From positions 1-64,000 of the forward strand of contig NZ_RZMZ01000015.1 in the NCBI RefSeq assembly GCF_003992675.1: a DNA stretch of 64,000 nucleotides, in the 5' to 3' direction. The translations under genes and the position numbers were made by a program. Within the stretch, counting starts at the first letter, position 1. Every line of letters begins with the position of its first letter. The notes under the pieces are model-generated. The model worked only from the letters and a program-made list of their open reading frames with translations, was not told the origin of the DNA and did no database searches. Shown in pieces: positions 6,829-17,400 of this stretch. Origin of the DNA: Flagellimonas marinaquae. Lineage in GTDB: Bacteria; Bacteroidota; Bacteroidia; Flavobacteriales; Flavobacteriaceae.

Positions 6829-7647
6829 TTACAGTGAATTAATGGTCTGTCGGATAGCCGTTAAGTCGGTCAATAATTTTTCCAAAAGACTTAAGTCCAA
6901 CATGTTGGCGCCGTCACTTTTCGCGTTGGCCGGGTCAAAATGGGTCTCCATAAAAAGTCCATCCACACCCGCTGCGATGCCAGCGCGGGCCATAGTGCCT
7001 ATGAGTGCTGGCCTACCGCCCGTAACCCCAGAAGATTGGTTGGGCTGTTGTAGGGAGTGGGTTACATCCAACACCACGGGAGCGTATTGCTTCATGGTGG
7101 GAACACCGCGAAAATCCACGATCATATCTTGATACCCGAACATGGTGCCACGATCGGTTATCCAAACCTGTTCGTTGCCCGAATCAACCACCTTCGCTAC
7201 GGCATGTTTCATACTTTCGGGGCTCATAAATTGCCCTTTCTTTAAATTGACCACCTTGCCCGTTTCGGCGGCGGCCACTACCAAATCAGTTTGTCGCACC
7301 AAAAAGGCAGGAATCTGGAGCACATCCACATATTCTGCTGCCATGGCGGCATCGGAAATTTCGTGGATATCCGTAATGGTAGGAACACCAAAGGTGTCCG
7401 ATACCTTTTTTAAGATCTTCAAGGCTTTTTCATCACCAATCCCGGTAAAGGAATCAATCCGGCTACGGTTGGCTTTTTTAAAACTTCCTTTAAAAACGTA
7501 GGGGATGTGCAGCTTGTCCGTAATGCTGACCACTTTTTCTGCAATGCGCATGGCCATGTCCTCGCCCTCAATGGCACAGGGGCCCGCCAACAAGAAAAAA
7601 TTATTACTGTCCGTATGTTTTAGCTGTGGGATTTTTGTGATATCCAT
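6829..7647 (-). CDS. kdsA: 3-deoxy-8-phosphooctulonate (KDO-8-P) synthase
   Basis: A 272-aa cytosolic enzyme that condenses phosphoenolpyruvate with D-arabinose 5-phosphate to KDO 8-phosphate, for the inner core of lipopolysaccharide. The motifs LLAGPCAIEGED, FKGSFKKANRS, LQIPAFLVRQTDL and GVPTMKQYAPVVLDVTHSLQ are diagnostic. The Cys in GPC stands where E. coli KdsA has Asn, so this is probably the metal-dependent class (as in Aquifex). It is complete, has its own TATCTTTG box upstream, and converges with the DUF1801 gene with four bases between the stops. Confidence 0.96.
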   Translation of the reverse strand: MDITKIPQLKHTDSNNFFLLAGPCAIEGEDMAMRIAEKVVSITDKLHIPYVFKGSFKKANRSRIDSFTGIGDEKALKILKKVSDTFGVPTITDIHEISDAAMAAEYVDVLQIPAFLVRQTDLVVAAAETGKVVNLKKGQFMSPESMKHAVAKVVDSGNEQVWITDRGTMFGYQDMIVDFRGVPTMKQYAPVVLDVTHSLQQPNQSSGVTGGRPALIGTMARAGIAAGVDGLFMETHFDPANAKSDGANMLDLSLLEKLLTDLTAIRQTINSL

Positions 7648-7662
7648 TTCTTAAAGTTTGCA

Positions 7663-7670
7663 CAAAGATA
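7663..7670 (-). promoter_or_regulatory. kdsA promoter -7 box (TATCTTTG)
   Basis: On the minus strand TATCTTTG matches TAnnTTTG and ends 15 bp upstream of the kdsA ATG, implying a very short leader. No clear -33 TTTG is seen. Confidence 0.6.
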
Positions 7671-7720
7671 GTATTTAACCGTGGCATCCTTTTTAGATTT
7701 ATCTAGATAAACCATCAACT

Positions 7721-8296
7721 ATGAAATACAAAATAATTTTGCTGACCCTCTGTTTGATTCCATTACTTTCCAATGCTCAATGGCAAGAGCGGGGAGGTAC
7801 ATTTGATTTGGTACATCTGGAGCGGCACCAATTTCAATTGAATTTATTGAGCCCGGGATTCACTTATGAATTGGGACTTTTTAGGAACCAAAGTGTTTCC
7901 TCCAACCTTGGTTTTGGTTTGGCCACCTATGAAGAAGGTTATGTGTTCGGATTGGCCATGAACAACCGCTACCGATACTACCATAATTTTAATCGAAGGG
8001 CAAGACTGGACAAAAACACTTCGGGCAATTCGGGCAACTACATTGCCGCAGCGCAGGCGATTTTCTTTTCGCAATTACAGATTTCGACAAATGTTGACGC
8101 CGTAGGTGACTTTAATCTCGGATTCTTTGGGATGGTGTACGGCATTCAACGTACCTACGAAAAAGGCTTCAACTTTAACGTGGAACTCGGTGCCGGCTAT
8201 TATCGGGGCGATGGTGTGCCGAGTGGCTATGGCCCTCTGATCAATGTGACTTTGGGATGGGTAGCCACCAAACGGAAGAAAAAGGTCCGTTTTTAG
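7721..8296 (+). CDS. secreted beta-rich protein, paralogue A
   Basis: A 191-aa protein with a clear signal peptide (about 1-19, ending SNA-Q). The rest alternates hydrophobic and polar residues and holds the block YRYYHNFNRRARLDKNTSGNSGNY, ending in a ...VTLGWVATK strand. This suggests a small outer-membrane barrel. It is a paralogue of the next gene: the pairs NRYRYYHN/NRYYHN, GNSGNYIA/GNSGNYIA, GMVYGIQRTYEKGF/GLVYGIQRSFDSGF and AGYY/AGYY align along the whole length. I do not recognise a named family. Confidence 0.75.
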   Translation: MKYKIILLTLCLIPLLSNAQWQERGGTFDLVHLERHQFQLNLLSPGFTYELGLFRNQSVSSNLGFGLATYEEGYVFGLAMNNRYRYYHNFNRRARLDKNTSGNSGNYIAAAQAIFFSQLQISTNVDAVGDFNLGFFGMVYGIQRTYEKGFNFNVELGAGYYRGDGVPSGYGPLINVTLGWVATKRKKKVRF

Positions 8297-8365
8297 AATG
8301 AAAAATGCCCTCAAAGCATACTTTTTTAGCGAAGTTGGGGTTATACTAGTACCAAATTAACCTAC

Positions 8366-8923
8366 ATGCGCCGATTCCTACTTTTGTCTTGGCTCTTCGC
8401 AAGCTGTTATGCAAACGCCCAATACGGTACCAATTGCGAGGTTCGTCAGTTCAAGCTCAATGCCTTTAACCCCGGTATCGAATACGAAATGGCCCTTGGG
8501 GTCAACAGTACCTTGGATATTCGGGTGGCGTATCAGGCCGCTTTGGAACCCGCAAGCTCCCAGCCCTTGGATGATTTCGACTTTTTTCCGGCCATCACCG
8601 TTCAGAACAGATACTACCACAACCTCAATAGCCGTCAACGAAGACGTCGATCTATTTACGGCAATTCCGGAAACTATATTGCACCATCGGCTGCCATTTT
8701 TTCACCCGGCAGTCGCGTGGTCGAAGGCCGTTTGGTAGAGGGCGTTCATGGCTATGGTGGACTGGTTTACGGTATACAGCGCAGTTTTGATTCCGGCTTT
8801 AGTTTCTCCATAGATGCCGGTGCAGGGTATTATGTCGGACCTTTTAAAGGAGGTGTTCAGCCCGTGGTGAACCTCAGTATCGGCTGGATTATTAGCGAAA
8901 AGCGTTGGTGTGTTGGCCTGTAG
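8366..8923 (+). CDS. secreted beta-rich protein, paralogue B
   Basis: A 185-aa protein with a signal peptide (about 1-18, ending ANA-Q), aligned with the preceding gene from QFKLNAFNPGIEYEMALG to the last strand (VVNLSIGWIISEKRW). Likely a small outer-membrane barrel. It lies 69 bp downstream of its paralogue on the same strand, so the pair probably arose by tandem duplication followed by strong divergence. No function can be assigned. Confidence 0.75.
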   Translation: MRRFLLLSWLFASCYANAQYGTNCEVRQFKLNAFNPGIEYEMALGVNSTLDIRVAYQAALEPASSQPLDDFDFFPAITVQNRYYHNLNSRQRRRRSIYGNSGNYIAPSAAIFSPGSRVVEGRLVEGVHGYGGLVYGIQRSFDSGFSFSIDAGAGYYVGPFKGGVQPVVNLSIGWIISEKRWCVGL

Positions 8924-8993
8924 GTTTGGAACTACCACAAAATCAATAAGATAAAAATAACATTTGGGTGTATTGCCCAATGAAAAATAGGAG

Positions 8994-9001
8994 TATCTTT
9001 G
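8994..9001 (+). promoter_or_regulatory. typA promoter -7 box (TATCTTTG)
   Basis: TATCTTTG (TAnnTTTG) lies 20 bp before the typA ATG. A partial -33 element (ATTG at 8972-8975) is 18 bp upstream. Confidence 0.65.
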
Positions 9002-9020
9002 CGGGCTTAAAATTTAGGTT

Positions 9021-10820
9021 ATGTCCAAAATTAAAAACATCGCAATCATTGCTCACGTAGACCACGGTAAAACTACCTTGGTCGATAAAATTATGTACCA
9101 TTGCCAATTGTTCCGAGAAAACGAGAACAAGGGCGACCTTATTTTGGACAACAACGACCTGGAAAGGGAGCGTGGGATCACTATCGTATCCAAAAACGTT
9201 TCCGTTGTTTACAAAGACACTAAAATCAATATTATAGATACTCCTGGTCACGCCGATTTTGGAGGTGAAGTAGAACGTGTATTGAACATGGCCGATGGGG
9301 TTTTGTTGTTGGTAGATGCCTTTGAAGGGCCCATGCCACAGACCCGTTTTGTGCTTCAAAAGGCCATTGACCTTGGATTGAAGCCTTGTGTGGTGATCAA
9401 TAAAGTGGACAAGGAAAACTGTACTCCAGAAGAAGTCCACGAAAAAGTGTTCGATTTGATGTTTGAATTGGGCGCCGAGGAATGGCAGCTCGATTTCCCA
9501 ACAGTCTATGGTTCTGCCAAGAATAACTGGATGGGCGAGGACTGGAAAAAGCCGACCGACAGTATTGAACCCTTATTGGATATGGTGATTGAGCACGTTC
9601 CTGAATTTAAACCCCAGGAAGGCTCTACCCAAATGTTGATCACGTCCTTGGATTATTCTTCCTTTACTGGACGAATCGCCATTGGAAGATTGCAGAGGGG
9701 AACTTTACGCGAAGGGCAACAAGTTTCCTTGGTCAAACGGGATAGTTCGGTTGTCAAGTCAAGAATCAAGGAGCTGTATACATTTGAAGGATTGGGCCGT
9801 TTACGGGTCGAAGAAGTAAAGGCCGGTGATATTTGCGCCATTGTGGGTATGGAAGGATTTGAAATTGGTGATACCGTTGCCGATATCGAAAACCCTGAAA
9901 AATTAAAGACCATAGCCATTGATGAGCCTACGATGAGTATGCTTTTCACCATTAACGATAGTCCGTTTTTTGGTAAGGATGGAAAGTTTGTTACCTCCCG
10001 TCACATCAAGGAGCGTTTGGACAAGGAGTTGGAGAAAAACTTGGCACTTCGGGTTCAACAAACCGATAGCGCGGATAAGTTTTTGGTGTATGGCCGTGGG
10101 GTATTGCACCTTTCTGTATTGATTGAAACCATGCGTAGGGAAGGGTATGAGCTTCAAATTGGACAGCCACAGGTTATCATCAAGGAGATTGATGGGGTAA
10201 AATGTGAGCCCGTGGAGCACTTGACCATCGATTTGCCCGAAGAAGTATCTGGAAAGGCGGTAGAAATGGTATCCATCCGGAAAGGGGAGATGACCAGTAT
10301 GGAAGCCCGTGGTTCCCGAATGGTCTGTGAATTCATCATTCCATCGAGGGGTATCATTGGTCTTAGAAACCAATTGTTGACCGCTACGGCGGGTGAGGCC
10401 ATTATGGCGCACCGATTCTTTGAATATCAGCCTTTAAAAGGAAATATTGCACAGCGATTGAACGGTTCTTTGGTTTCCATGGAAAATGGTACCGCAATTC
10501 CGTATTCCATTGACAAGCTTCAGGAAAGAGGCAAGTTCTTTATTGACCCGGGAGAGGAAATCTATGAAGGACAGGTGATTGGGGAAAACTCCCGTCAAGA
10601 TGATATGACGGTGAACGTGACCAAGACCAAAAAGTTGTCCAACGTGCGTTCGTCCGGTGCCGATGAAAAGGCAAAAATCGTTCCGGCCATCAAGTTTTCA
10701 TTGGAAGAAGCCTTGGAATACATCCAAAAGGATGAATACGTAGAGGTAACGCCAAATCACTTGAGGATTCGAAAAATCTATCTAAAAGAGGTGGACAGAA
10801 AAAGAAATAAAGTGGTCTAA
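9021..10820 (+). CDS. typA: ribosome-associated GTPase TypA/BipA
   Basis: A 599-aa translational GTPase that binds the 70S ribosome near the factor site and assists 50S assembly, stress and cold adaptation. G motifs are intact: AHVDHGKTT (about 10-18), RGITI (G2), [14 protein letters not shown] (G3) and NKVD (G4). Domain II, two EF-G-like domains and the BipA-specific C-terminal domain follow, with the conserved GRGELHLS-type stretch given here as [20 protein letters not shown]. Normal length. A terminator-like hairpin follows at 10846. Confidence 0.97.
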   Translation: MSKIKNIAIIAHVDHGKTTLVDKIMYHCQLFRENENKGDLILDNNDLERERGITIVSKNVSVVYKDTKINIIDTPGHADFGGEVERVLNMADGVLLLVDAFEGPMPQTRFVLQKAIDLGLKPCVVINKVDKENCTPEEVHEKVFDLMFELGAEEWQLDFPTVYGSAKNNWMGEDWKKPTDSIEPLLDMVIEHVPEFKPQEGSTQMLITSLDYSSFTGRIAIGRLQRGTLREGQQVSLVKRDSSVVKSRIKELYTFEGLGRLRVEEVKAGDICAIVGMEGFEIGDTVADIENPEKLKTIAIDEPTMSMLFTINDSPFFGKDGKFVTSRHIKERLDKELEKNLALRVQQTDSADKFLVYGRGVLHLSVLIETMRREGYELQIGQPQVIIKEIDGVKCEPVEHLTIDLPEEVSGKAVEMVSIRKGEMTSMEARGSRMVCEFIIPSRGIIGLRNQLLTATAGEAIMAHRFFEYQPLKGNIAQRLNGSLVSMENGTAIPYSIDKLQERGKFFIDPGEEIYEGQVIGENSRQDDMTVNVTKTKKLSNVRSSGADEKAKIVPAIKFSLEEALEYIQKDEYVEVTPNHLRIRKIYLKEVDRKRNKVV

Positions 10821-10845
10821 ATTGTAAATCACTTTTGAGCATAAA

Positions 10846-10884
10846 AAAAAGCGAGTGAGGAGCAATCTTCATTCGCTTTATTTT
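10846..10884. terminator. bidirectional terminator between typA and ppgK-like gene
   Basis: AAAGCGAGTGAGGA pairs with TCTTCATTCGCTTT with two imperfect positions. A-rich sequence precedes it and T-rich sequence follows, so it can serve both converging genes. Confidence 0.7.
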
Positions 10885-10929
10885 TTAAAAGGTCTTGATT
10901 CTTGAATCTTTTGGTCTTGAATCCAAAGA

Positions 10930-11688
10930 TCAATGCAAATGCCCGTGGTGCTGTTCGCGCAAACAAGCTACAGCAGCTCCGATGATACCTGCATGGTTCA
11001 TCAACTCCGCTTTGACCACTTCTGTATCAATTTTGATGCGATGACTGAATTCCTCCCAATTTTTGGAAGTTCCCCCGCCTACAATGATCAAATCCGGACA
11101 AACGATAAGCTCTACGAGCTCCAAAAATTTATTGAAACGCTTGCCCCATTTTTTGAAGCTCAAATCTTCGCGTTCCTTGGCAGAGGCAGCCGCCCATTTT
11201 TCAATTTTCTTGAATTTTTTATACGGAATTTGGCCCAATTCGAAGTTCGGAATCAAAACGCCATTATAAAAGGCACCACTACCAAGACCGGTTCCTATGG
11301 TAATCATGACAACAAAGCCATCCTTGCCCTTGCCCACACCGTAGTTCATAGAGGCATAGCCAGCGGCATCGGCATCGTTGAGCACGGTAAATTCATGTCC
11401 AGTATACTCGGTAAACAGTTCGTCGATATTCACTCCTACCCAGCTAGGGTCCAAATTACCTGGGGATTTGCACACCCCATTTTTGACAATGGAAGGAAAT
11501 CCACACCCAACGGGACCGTCGTAATCGAAATGGTCCACAATTTCGGCCACTACTTTGGCCATATCTTTGGGTTTTTTGGATTTTGGGGTCGGGATTCGGT
11601 AACGCTCTGTCAACATTTCTCCAGTTTCGGCGTTCACCAAGGCACCTTTGATACCCGATCCGCCAATATCAATTCCAAGAATTTCCAT
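10930..11688 (-). CDS. ppgK: ROK-family polyphosphate glucokinase-like kinase
   Basis: A 252-aa ASKHA-fold sugar kinase. N-terminal [15 protein letters not shown] is the phosphate-1 motif in the form seen in polyphosphate glucokinases. It is followed by [11 protein letters not shown], the catalytic-Asp region [15 protein letters not shown] and [10 protein letters not shown]. These enzymes phosphorylate glucose from polyphosphate and/or ATP, feeding glycolysis. The C-terminus is His-rich (HHGHLH). Complete length for PPGK. The donor (polyphosphate or ATP) cannot be settled from sequence alone. A TAATTTTG -7 box lies 10 bp upstream of the ATG. Confidence 0.85.
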   Translation of the reverse strand: MEILGIDIGGSGIKGALVNAETGEMLTERYRIPTPKSKKPKDMAKVVAEIVDHFDYDGPVGCGFPSIVKNGVCKSPGNLDPSWVGVNIDELFTEYTGHEFTVLNDADAAGYASMNYGVGKGKDGFVVMITIGTGLGSGAFYNGVLIPNFELGQIPYKKFKKIEKWAAASAKEREDLSFKKWGKRFNKFLELVELIVCPDLIIVGGGTSKNWEEFSHRIKIDTEVVKAELMNHAGIIGAAVACLREQHHGHLH

Positions 11689-11698
11689 ATATGGGAAG

Positions 11699-11706
11699 CA
11701 AAATTA
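11699..11706 (-). promoter_or_regulatory. -7 box upstream of ppgK-like gene (TAATTTTG)
   Basis: TAATTTTG on the minus strand matches TAnnTTTG, 10 bp before the ATG; a TTTTG lies 15 bp further upstream. Confidence 0.5.
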
Positions 11707-11784
11707 GTTTAGACAAAGTAACAAAAACTTTTGCGCATCCCGTAATTGTTTTGGAAATCGTCTGACAAGCAACGGAATAGCCCG

Positions 11785-12468
11785 CTACACAGCCTTTTGG
11801 ATGACTTCAAATACCTTACTGCCATCGCATTTTAGGGTTTTGTGCGGATATTTAAGGATCAGGGCGTAATCGTGCGTGGCCATAATAATGGTGCGTCCGT
11901 TCTGGTTGATGTCCTGTAGTACCTTCATAACCTCTACACTGGTCTGCGGGTCGAGGTTTCCGGTAGGTTCGTCGGCCAATATGAGTTCTGGGTCGTTAAG
12001 GAGGGCCCTTGCAATGGCGATGCGTTGCTGTTCGCCACCAGAGAGTTCGTGGGGAAATTTAAAACCTTTGGTTTTCATTCCCACCTTGTTCAACACCTCT
12101 TCAATCTTGTCGTCCATTTTTTTTTGGTCCTTCCATCCCGTGGCCTTCAGAACAAATTTTAGGTTGTTGTTCACATTTCTATCGGGAAGCAGTTTAAAAT
12201 CTTGAAAAACAATACCGAGTTTTCGCTGTAAGAAGGGAATATCACGCTCCTTTAAGGTTTTTAAATCAAAATCAACCACCTGTCCAGTTCCTTGCCTGAG
12301 GGGTAAATCGGCATAGAGGGTTTTCATAAAACTACTTTTCCCGCTTCCCGTTTTCCCGATGACATACACAAACTCCCCTTTTTTTACCTCTAAATCAATA
12401 TGGTTGAGGACTAAGTTCTCGTTTTGGAATACGGCTACGTCTTGTAATTTTACGATGGTCTCGGGCAT
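11785..12468 (-). CDS. ftsE: FtsE-like ABC transporter ATP-binding protein
   Basis: A 227-aa single ABC ATPase. It has Walker [11 protein letters not shown]-loop [13 protein letters not shown], signature LSGGEQQR, Walker [13 protein letters not shown] and H-loop ATHD. The [10 protein letters not shown] and DEPTGNLDP wording is typical of FtsE, which with FtsX controls peptidoglycan hydrolases during division, or of the related MacB/LolD branch. No ftsX partner is adjacent, which is usual in Bacteroidota where the pair is often split. A TACTTTTG box lies upstream at 12490. Confidence 0.82.
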   Translation of the reverse strand: MPETIVKLQDVAVFQNENLVLNHIDLEVKKGEFVYVIGKTGSGKSSFMKTLYADLPLRQGTGQVVDFDLKTLKERDIPFLQRKLGIVFQDFKLLPDRNVNNNLKFVLKATGWKDQKKMDDKIEEVLNKVGMKTKGFKFPHELSGGEQQRIAIARALLNDPELILADEPTGNLDPQTSVEVMKVLQDINQNGRTIIMATHDYALILKYPHKTLKCDGSKVFEVIQKAV

Positions 12469-12489
12469 AATTTCATTTCAATGGTTATA

Positions 12490-12497
12490 CAAAAGTA
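12490..12497 (-). promoter_or_regulatory. -7 box upstream of ftsE-like gene (TACTTTTG)
   Basis: TACTTTTG on the minus strand matches TAnnTTTG and lies 21 bp before the ATG. Confidence 0.5.
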
Positions 12498-12544
12498 TTT
12501 GAAAATTTGGTACGCCCTATCAAAATGGAACCTTTATCCGTATT

Positions 12545-13659
12545 TTAATTTGAAGCTAAAGGGGCTCCGGTATTCCAAATGTTCCTATTGAGATTCAGGT
12601 CTTCCACTATGCCAATGGCCGTGGTAATATCCTCGTACAGCATACCGAACACATCGGTATCTATGAGACTTTTTCTCTTGTCCAAACTTAAAAAGCCATG
12701 GGCGTGCCGCACGCCTAAGTATAGTTTGTTGCGGTGGAACGACAGAAGAATGGGTTTGTCTATTTTTTGACGGAGTTGGGTAATTCGATGCATCAACGAT
12801 GGCGAAAGTAGATAACGAGCTTCGATTTGGTCGGTACTGTAGACGACAAAATGCTTTTCGAATTCAGGATCTTCCAATTTCACCAATTGGCCTCTTGATA
12901 TATTCAGGCTTTGGAGCGTTTTTGCCAAGTAACCGACCCGTTTCTCTATGCTATCGGGCAAAATAACCGTATGGCCCTTAAATTTCTTGGGAAAATCCAC
13001 GACGGCAAACATTCCCACAAAATGACTTCCAAAATGATCTGAGGAACGGTGTTTGGACACTAATGGTCGCAAAAAGTTGAAAGTGACCAATAAGTGCGGG
13101 AACAAGGGAATGAACATGAGGTAGTAATTGTAGACCCCTTGGTTGATAATGTTGACATCGCCCATGAGAATCGAAGAATTACCGACCTTCCCCCTCAATA
13201 CACCAAAGTTGAGGTTATGGATGCTGGGCAATTTTTTATTGTTCCTTACTGGGGTAAAACCAGGAAGCAGCTTGCTTTCGGCAATTTGTTGTGGGGGAAT
13301 TTGTTTGTGAGTCTCAAATTTGAATTCAGGGGCGATTTCATCAAGATCTCCCTTTCAGCTTGTTTGAATTTATTTTTGAAGCTATAGGTAGCTGTCATCA
13401 AAATAAAGAACAGAAGCCAATACACAATCATGGCAAACTGTATGATACCAAAATTTTGAGCAGGCATAACTCGTGCCATCCATCTACTGAAACCGATATT
13501 ATTAAAGGATATCATCAATGGCACACTCATCATGCCAAGAATGAATAAGAGAATCAAATAGCTATAACATCTTTGGTAAAATCGATACTTTCTTCTCGTC
13601 CCCTCGGCCTTTTGTAACAAAGGAGAAAGTTTGTTCAATAGTTGTTGTTTTTGCTCCAC
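12545..13659 (-). pseudogene. DUF3137 domain membrane protein, frameshifted
   Basis: Two reading frames together cover one DUF3137 protein of about 370 aa. The N-terminal frame (13659 to 13246, GTG start) has two membrane segments (about 30-52 and 72-95) and then a KNKFKQAERE stretch. The C-terminal frame (ending 12545) contains FVGMFAVVDFPKKFKGHTVILPDS, which is DUF3137-like. Past about 13350 the C-terminal frame also encodes sensible sequence upstream of any start (EIAPEFKFET, then IPPQQIAESKLLPGF). The shift is -1 within about 13340-13360, as expected from a one-base deletion, and no good slippery heptamer is seen. It is the partner of lemA just upstream. A sequencing error cannot be excluded. 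Confidence 0.75.
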
Positions 13660-13671
13660 CTTCCCTTTGTT

Positions 13672-14217
13672 TTAGAATGAAACCTCAGGGGCCTTAGCTT
13701 CGGAAGGTTCGATGGTGAAAAGTGTCCTATTAGTGTACCCCATTAGTTTTGCTACAAGGTTGGAAGGGAACATTTCAATTCCATTGTTAAAGGAATTGAC
13801 GGCAGCGTTGTAGGCACGGCGCGCCGCGGATAATTGTTCTTCTACCTCATTAAGGCTGGACTGAAGCAAAAGAAAGTTTTGATTTGCCTTCAGGTCGGGA
13901 TACGCTTCGGCCCGTAGCTGTATGTTTGCTAGGAGTTTCCCTAGTCTGTTTTCCATGGTAAACCGTTCATCGGGTGCAGTATCCTGATTCAAAAGTTTTT
14001 CCCGCAGTTGGGTGAGTTCGGCCAAGGTTTCCCGTTCATGTTTCATGGCGCCTTTCACGGTATTTACCAAGCGAGGAATCAGGTCCGTTCTCTTTTTAAG
14101 CATCACATCAATGCCACTGTAGGCTTCTTCAACCTTGTTTTTCTTGCTGATGAGATTGTTGAACAAGAGAATCCCTAGCAACAAAATCAGCATGGGAAGA
14201 CCAATCAAATATGTCAT
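13672..14217 (-). CDS. lemA: LemA family protein
   Basis: About 181 aa from ATG 14217 (MTYLIGLPML); a TTG at 14226 would add three residues. One N-terminal transmembrane helix (about 3-22) is followed by a long helical domain with the conserved NNLISKKNKVEEAYSGIDVM, RTDLIPRLVNTVKGAMKHE and a C-terminal FP.NLVA..GY motif. LemA proteins are membrane-anchored with helical bundles of unknown role. The neighbouring DUF3137 gene starts 12 bp downstream; lemA/DUF3137 pairs are common, suggesting a joint membrane function. Confidence 0.9.
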   Translation of the reverse strand: MTYLIGLPMLILLLGILLFNNLISKKNKVEEAYSGIDVMLKKRTDLIPRLVNTVKGAMKHERETLAELTQLREKLLNQDTAPDERFTMENRLGKLLANIQLRAEAYPDLKANQNFLLLQSSLNEVEEQLSAARRAYNAAVNSFNNGIEMFPSNLVAKLMGYTNRTLFTIEPSEAKAPEVSF

Positions 14218-14226
14218 TTCAACCAA

Positions 14227-14478
14227 ATTAAATTAGACGATAGGACAATGCCCAAAAGGATTGTCCATTTTTTACAGTCAAGGCGATGTCGCCTTATAAA
14301 ATGTTGAGGTTGAATTAGCTGTGAGGAGCAAGATTTTTTCACAGCTGAACCAAAAGTACCAATTAGCCCCGATTAATCAAACACAGCTTCGTAAATTTCG
14401 TCAAATGACATTTAAAATATACTTTGGCCCTAATTTTGACGTTATGAATAAAGTCAATCGAGAAGAGCGTAGAACACT
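14227..14478. other. intergenic region with two hairpins
   Basis: A divergent spacer between lemA and the TPR gene. It holds AAGGCGA/TCGCCTT (14280-14295, two-base loop) and AGCTGTGA/TCACAGCT (14317-14346). Near 14423 a TATACTTTG resembles, but does not match, a -7 box. No coding sequence is seen. Confidence 0.4.
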
Positions 14479-17400
14479 ATGAATCGAAAAAACCTCCTAC
14501 TGTTTCCCATTTTAATGGGAACTTTTTTTGTGCTTTCCGCCCAGGAAACCAAAATATATACCCACGAAAACAAAGAATATCAAGATGCCTTGGCCCTGTA
14601 CAACAATGGTCAATATCAAGCCGCACAAAATATTTTTGAATCCGTAAAGGCCACTACCAAGGATGGCGAAACCGAAGCCAATAGCGCTTATTATGCAGCC
14701 AATGCCGCCATTCGCTTGAACCAGCGCGGTGCCGACAAAATGATGGAGGATTTTGTGGAACGTTATCCCACCTCTACCAAGCGAAATTCAGCCTTTTTGG
14801 ATGTGGCCGACTATTATTTTGAAACCGGTAAATATCCCTACGCGCTCAAATGGTACAAAAAAGTGGATGAAAATTCCATGCCCTACTCCGAGCGGGACCG
14901 CTTTAACTTCAACAATGGATACGCACTGTACGCTTCCAAGCGTCCACAAGAGGCAGAGCGTTATTTGAACAAGGTCACGACTTCCCAAAAATATGGCTCA
15001 CAAGCCAAGTATTATTTGGGATATATCGCCTACGAACAGGACGATTACAATTCCGCAAGCGCACGTTTCGACCAAATTCAGGACCCGGAGTTGCTCAATG
15101 AAAAGCTTTCGTATTATCAGGCCGACCTGAATTTTAAGCTGGGCAAGTTTGAGGAAGCCATCGCCATGGCCAAGAAGCAACTACCAAAATCGAACCGCGA
15201 AGAGGTATCCGAACTCAATAAAATTATTGGTGAGAGCTATTTCAATCTTGAACAATACGCAGAAGCCATTCCCTACTTGGAAGCATACAAGGGCAAACGC
15301 GGCAAATGGAACAATACCGATTATTATTTGTTGGGATATAGCCATTACAAACTCGGAGATTACGACAAAGCCATCCAACAGTTCAACAAAATTATTGGCG
15401 GAAACAATGCCGTTTCCCAAAATGCCTATTACCACTTGGCGGAATGTTATTTAAAACTCGACAAAAAATCCGAGGCCTTGAATGCCTTCCGAAATGCTTC
15501 GCAAATGGATTACAGTCTGGAAATCCAAAAAGACGCTTGGTTGAACTATGCCCGCTTAAGCTACGAAATCGGTAATGCTTACGAGCCCGTACCACAAGTA
15601 TTGACCACTTATTTGGAAACCTATCCCAAGGATGAACATCAAATGGAAATTCAGGAATTGTTGGTAGATTCATACATCACTTCCCGAAATTTTGAGGGTG
15701 CTATGAAACTTTTGGAGGAGAACCAGAACTACGCCAGCAAGGAAACCTACCAAAAAGTGGCCTACTATCGAGGGGTGGAGCTTTTTATTGATGGGGATTA
15801 TGACGGTGCCTGGGAACGTTTCGACAAATCGGTGAAAAGCGCTGCCAATCCTAGTTTTGAGGCCCGAGCGCTGTATTGGAAGGCAGAATCCGCCTACCGG
15901 ATGAACCGTTTTGAGGAGGCCTTGGTAGATTTTGTGCGCTTTCAGAATGCACCAGCGGCCAAGTCGCTTTCTGAATATGGCCAATTGGATTACAATCTGG
16001 GATATACCTACTTCAAATTAAAGGATTACAACAATGCGGTTTCCTATTTTCAGAATGTGGTAAGTTCCAATGCCATTGATGATCAACGTAAAAATGATGG
16101 TTATCTACGGTTGGGTGACAGCTATTTTGTGAACAGTAAATATCCGTTGGCGAAGAAGGCCTACGATACGTCATCAAAGATGAACGGTCCCGAGCGGGAT
16201 TACGCGGCATTCCAAAAAACGCTTTGTGATGGCTTTTTGGGAAACAATACCGCAAAAATTGAAGGCCTCAACGAATTCCTGACCATGTTCCCAACGTCTT
16301 CCTTACGGGATGATGCCTTGTTTGAACTGGGCAACTCCTATATCAACAATAACCAAGAAAATTTGGGATTGCAAACCTATGACCGTATCGTAGCGGAGTA
16401 CTCTGGTAGTAAGTTCGCACCTCGTGGACTACTGCGCTCCGGTTTGGTGTACTACAATTCCAGTCGCAACCAACAGGCTTTGGACAAATTGAAGGAAGTG
16501 GTGCAAAAATACCCCAACACCCAAGAGGCCAAACAGGCCGTTGCCACGGCCAAATTGGTTTATGTGGACGAGGGCAGGGTAAGCGAATATGCCGCTTGGG
16601 CCCGAAATCTCGACTTTGTGGAGGTAACCGATGCGGAGCTGGACAACGCTAGTTTTGAATCCGCCGAAAGAAAACAAATTGAGGGCAAAACGGCTGCTGC
16701 TATTCGTGGATACGAGGATTACCTTAAAGAGTTCCCCAACGGATTACACGCACAGAATGCCAACTTTGCCTTGGCACAACTCTACTTTGCCAATGGCGAA
16801 AAGGACAAAGCTTTGCCCAAATACAAAGCTGTTGCCGATGGCGGGAATGGAGAATATACCGAACAGGCCCTGACCCGCGTGTGCGAGATTTATGTGGAAA
16901 AACAAGATTATGCCAATGCCATTCCTTATCTGAAAAGATTGGAAAACACCGCGGATATTTCGGAGAACAAAACCTTCGCACAGTCCAATTTGATGAAAGG
17001 ATATTACGGTCAAAAAGACTATGCCCAGACCATTGCCTATGCCGAAAAGGTGTTGAACGCTCCTAAAATTGACGATCGTATCAAAAGTGACGCCCAGGTC
17101 ATGATAGCGCGTTCCGCCATTGCTACGGACAATGAAGCATTGGCCAAAACGGCCTATCAGGATGTGAAACAAATTGCATCAGGGGAGCTTGCTGCCGAAG
17201 CATGGTACTACGATGCTTATTTTAAAAATAAGGAACAGGATTTTGAAGCATCCAACGAGTCCGTTCAAAAATTGGCCAAGGACTACGCTGCTTACAAGGA
17301 GTGGGCCGGTAAAGGGTTGGTGATCATGGCCAAGAACTTCTACAATTTGGGAGATGCCTTTCAAGCCACCTACATTTTGGAAAGCGTGATTTCCAATTTT

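Noticed and set aside
10933..11712. 259-aa plus-strand open frame over the glucokinase-like gene
   Set aside because: The minus-strand frame carries the ROK motifs; the plus frame is antisense.
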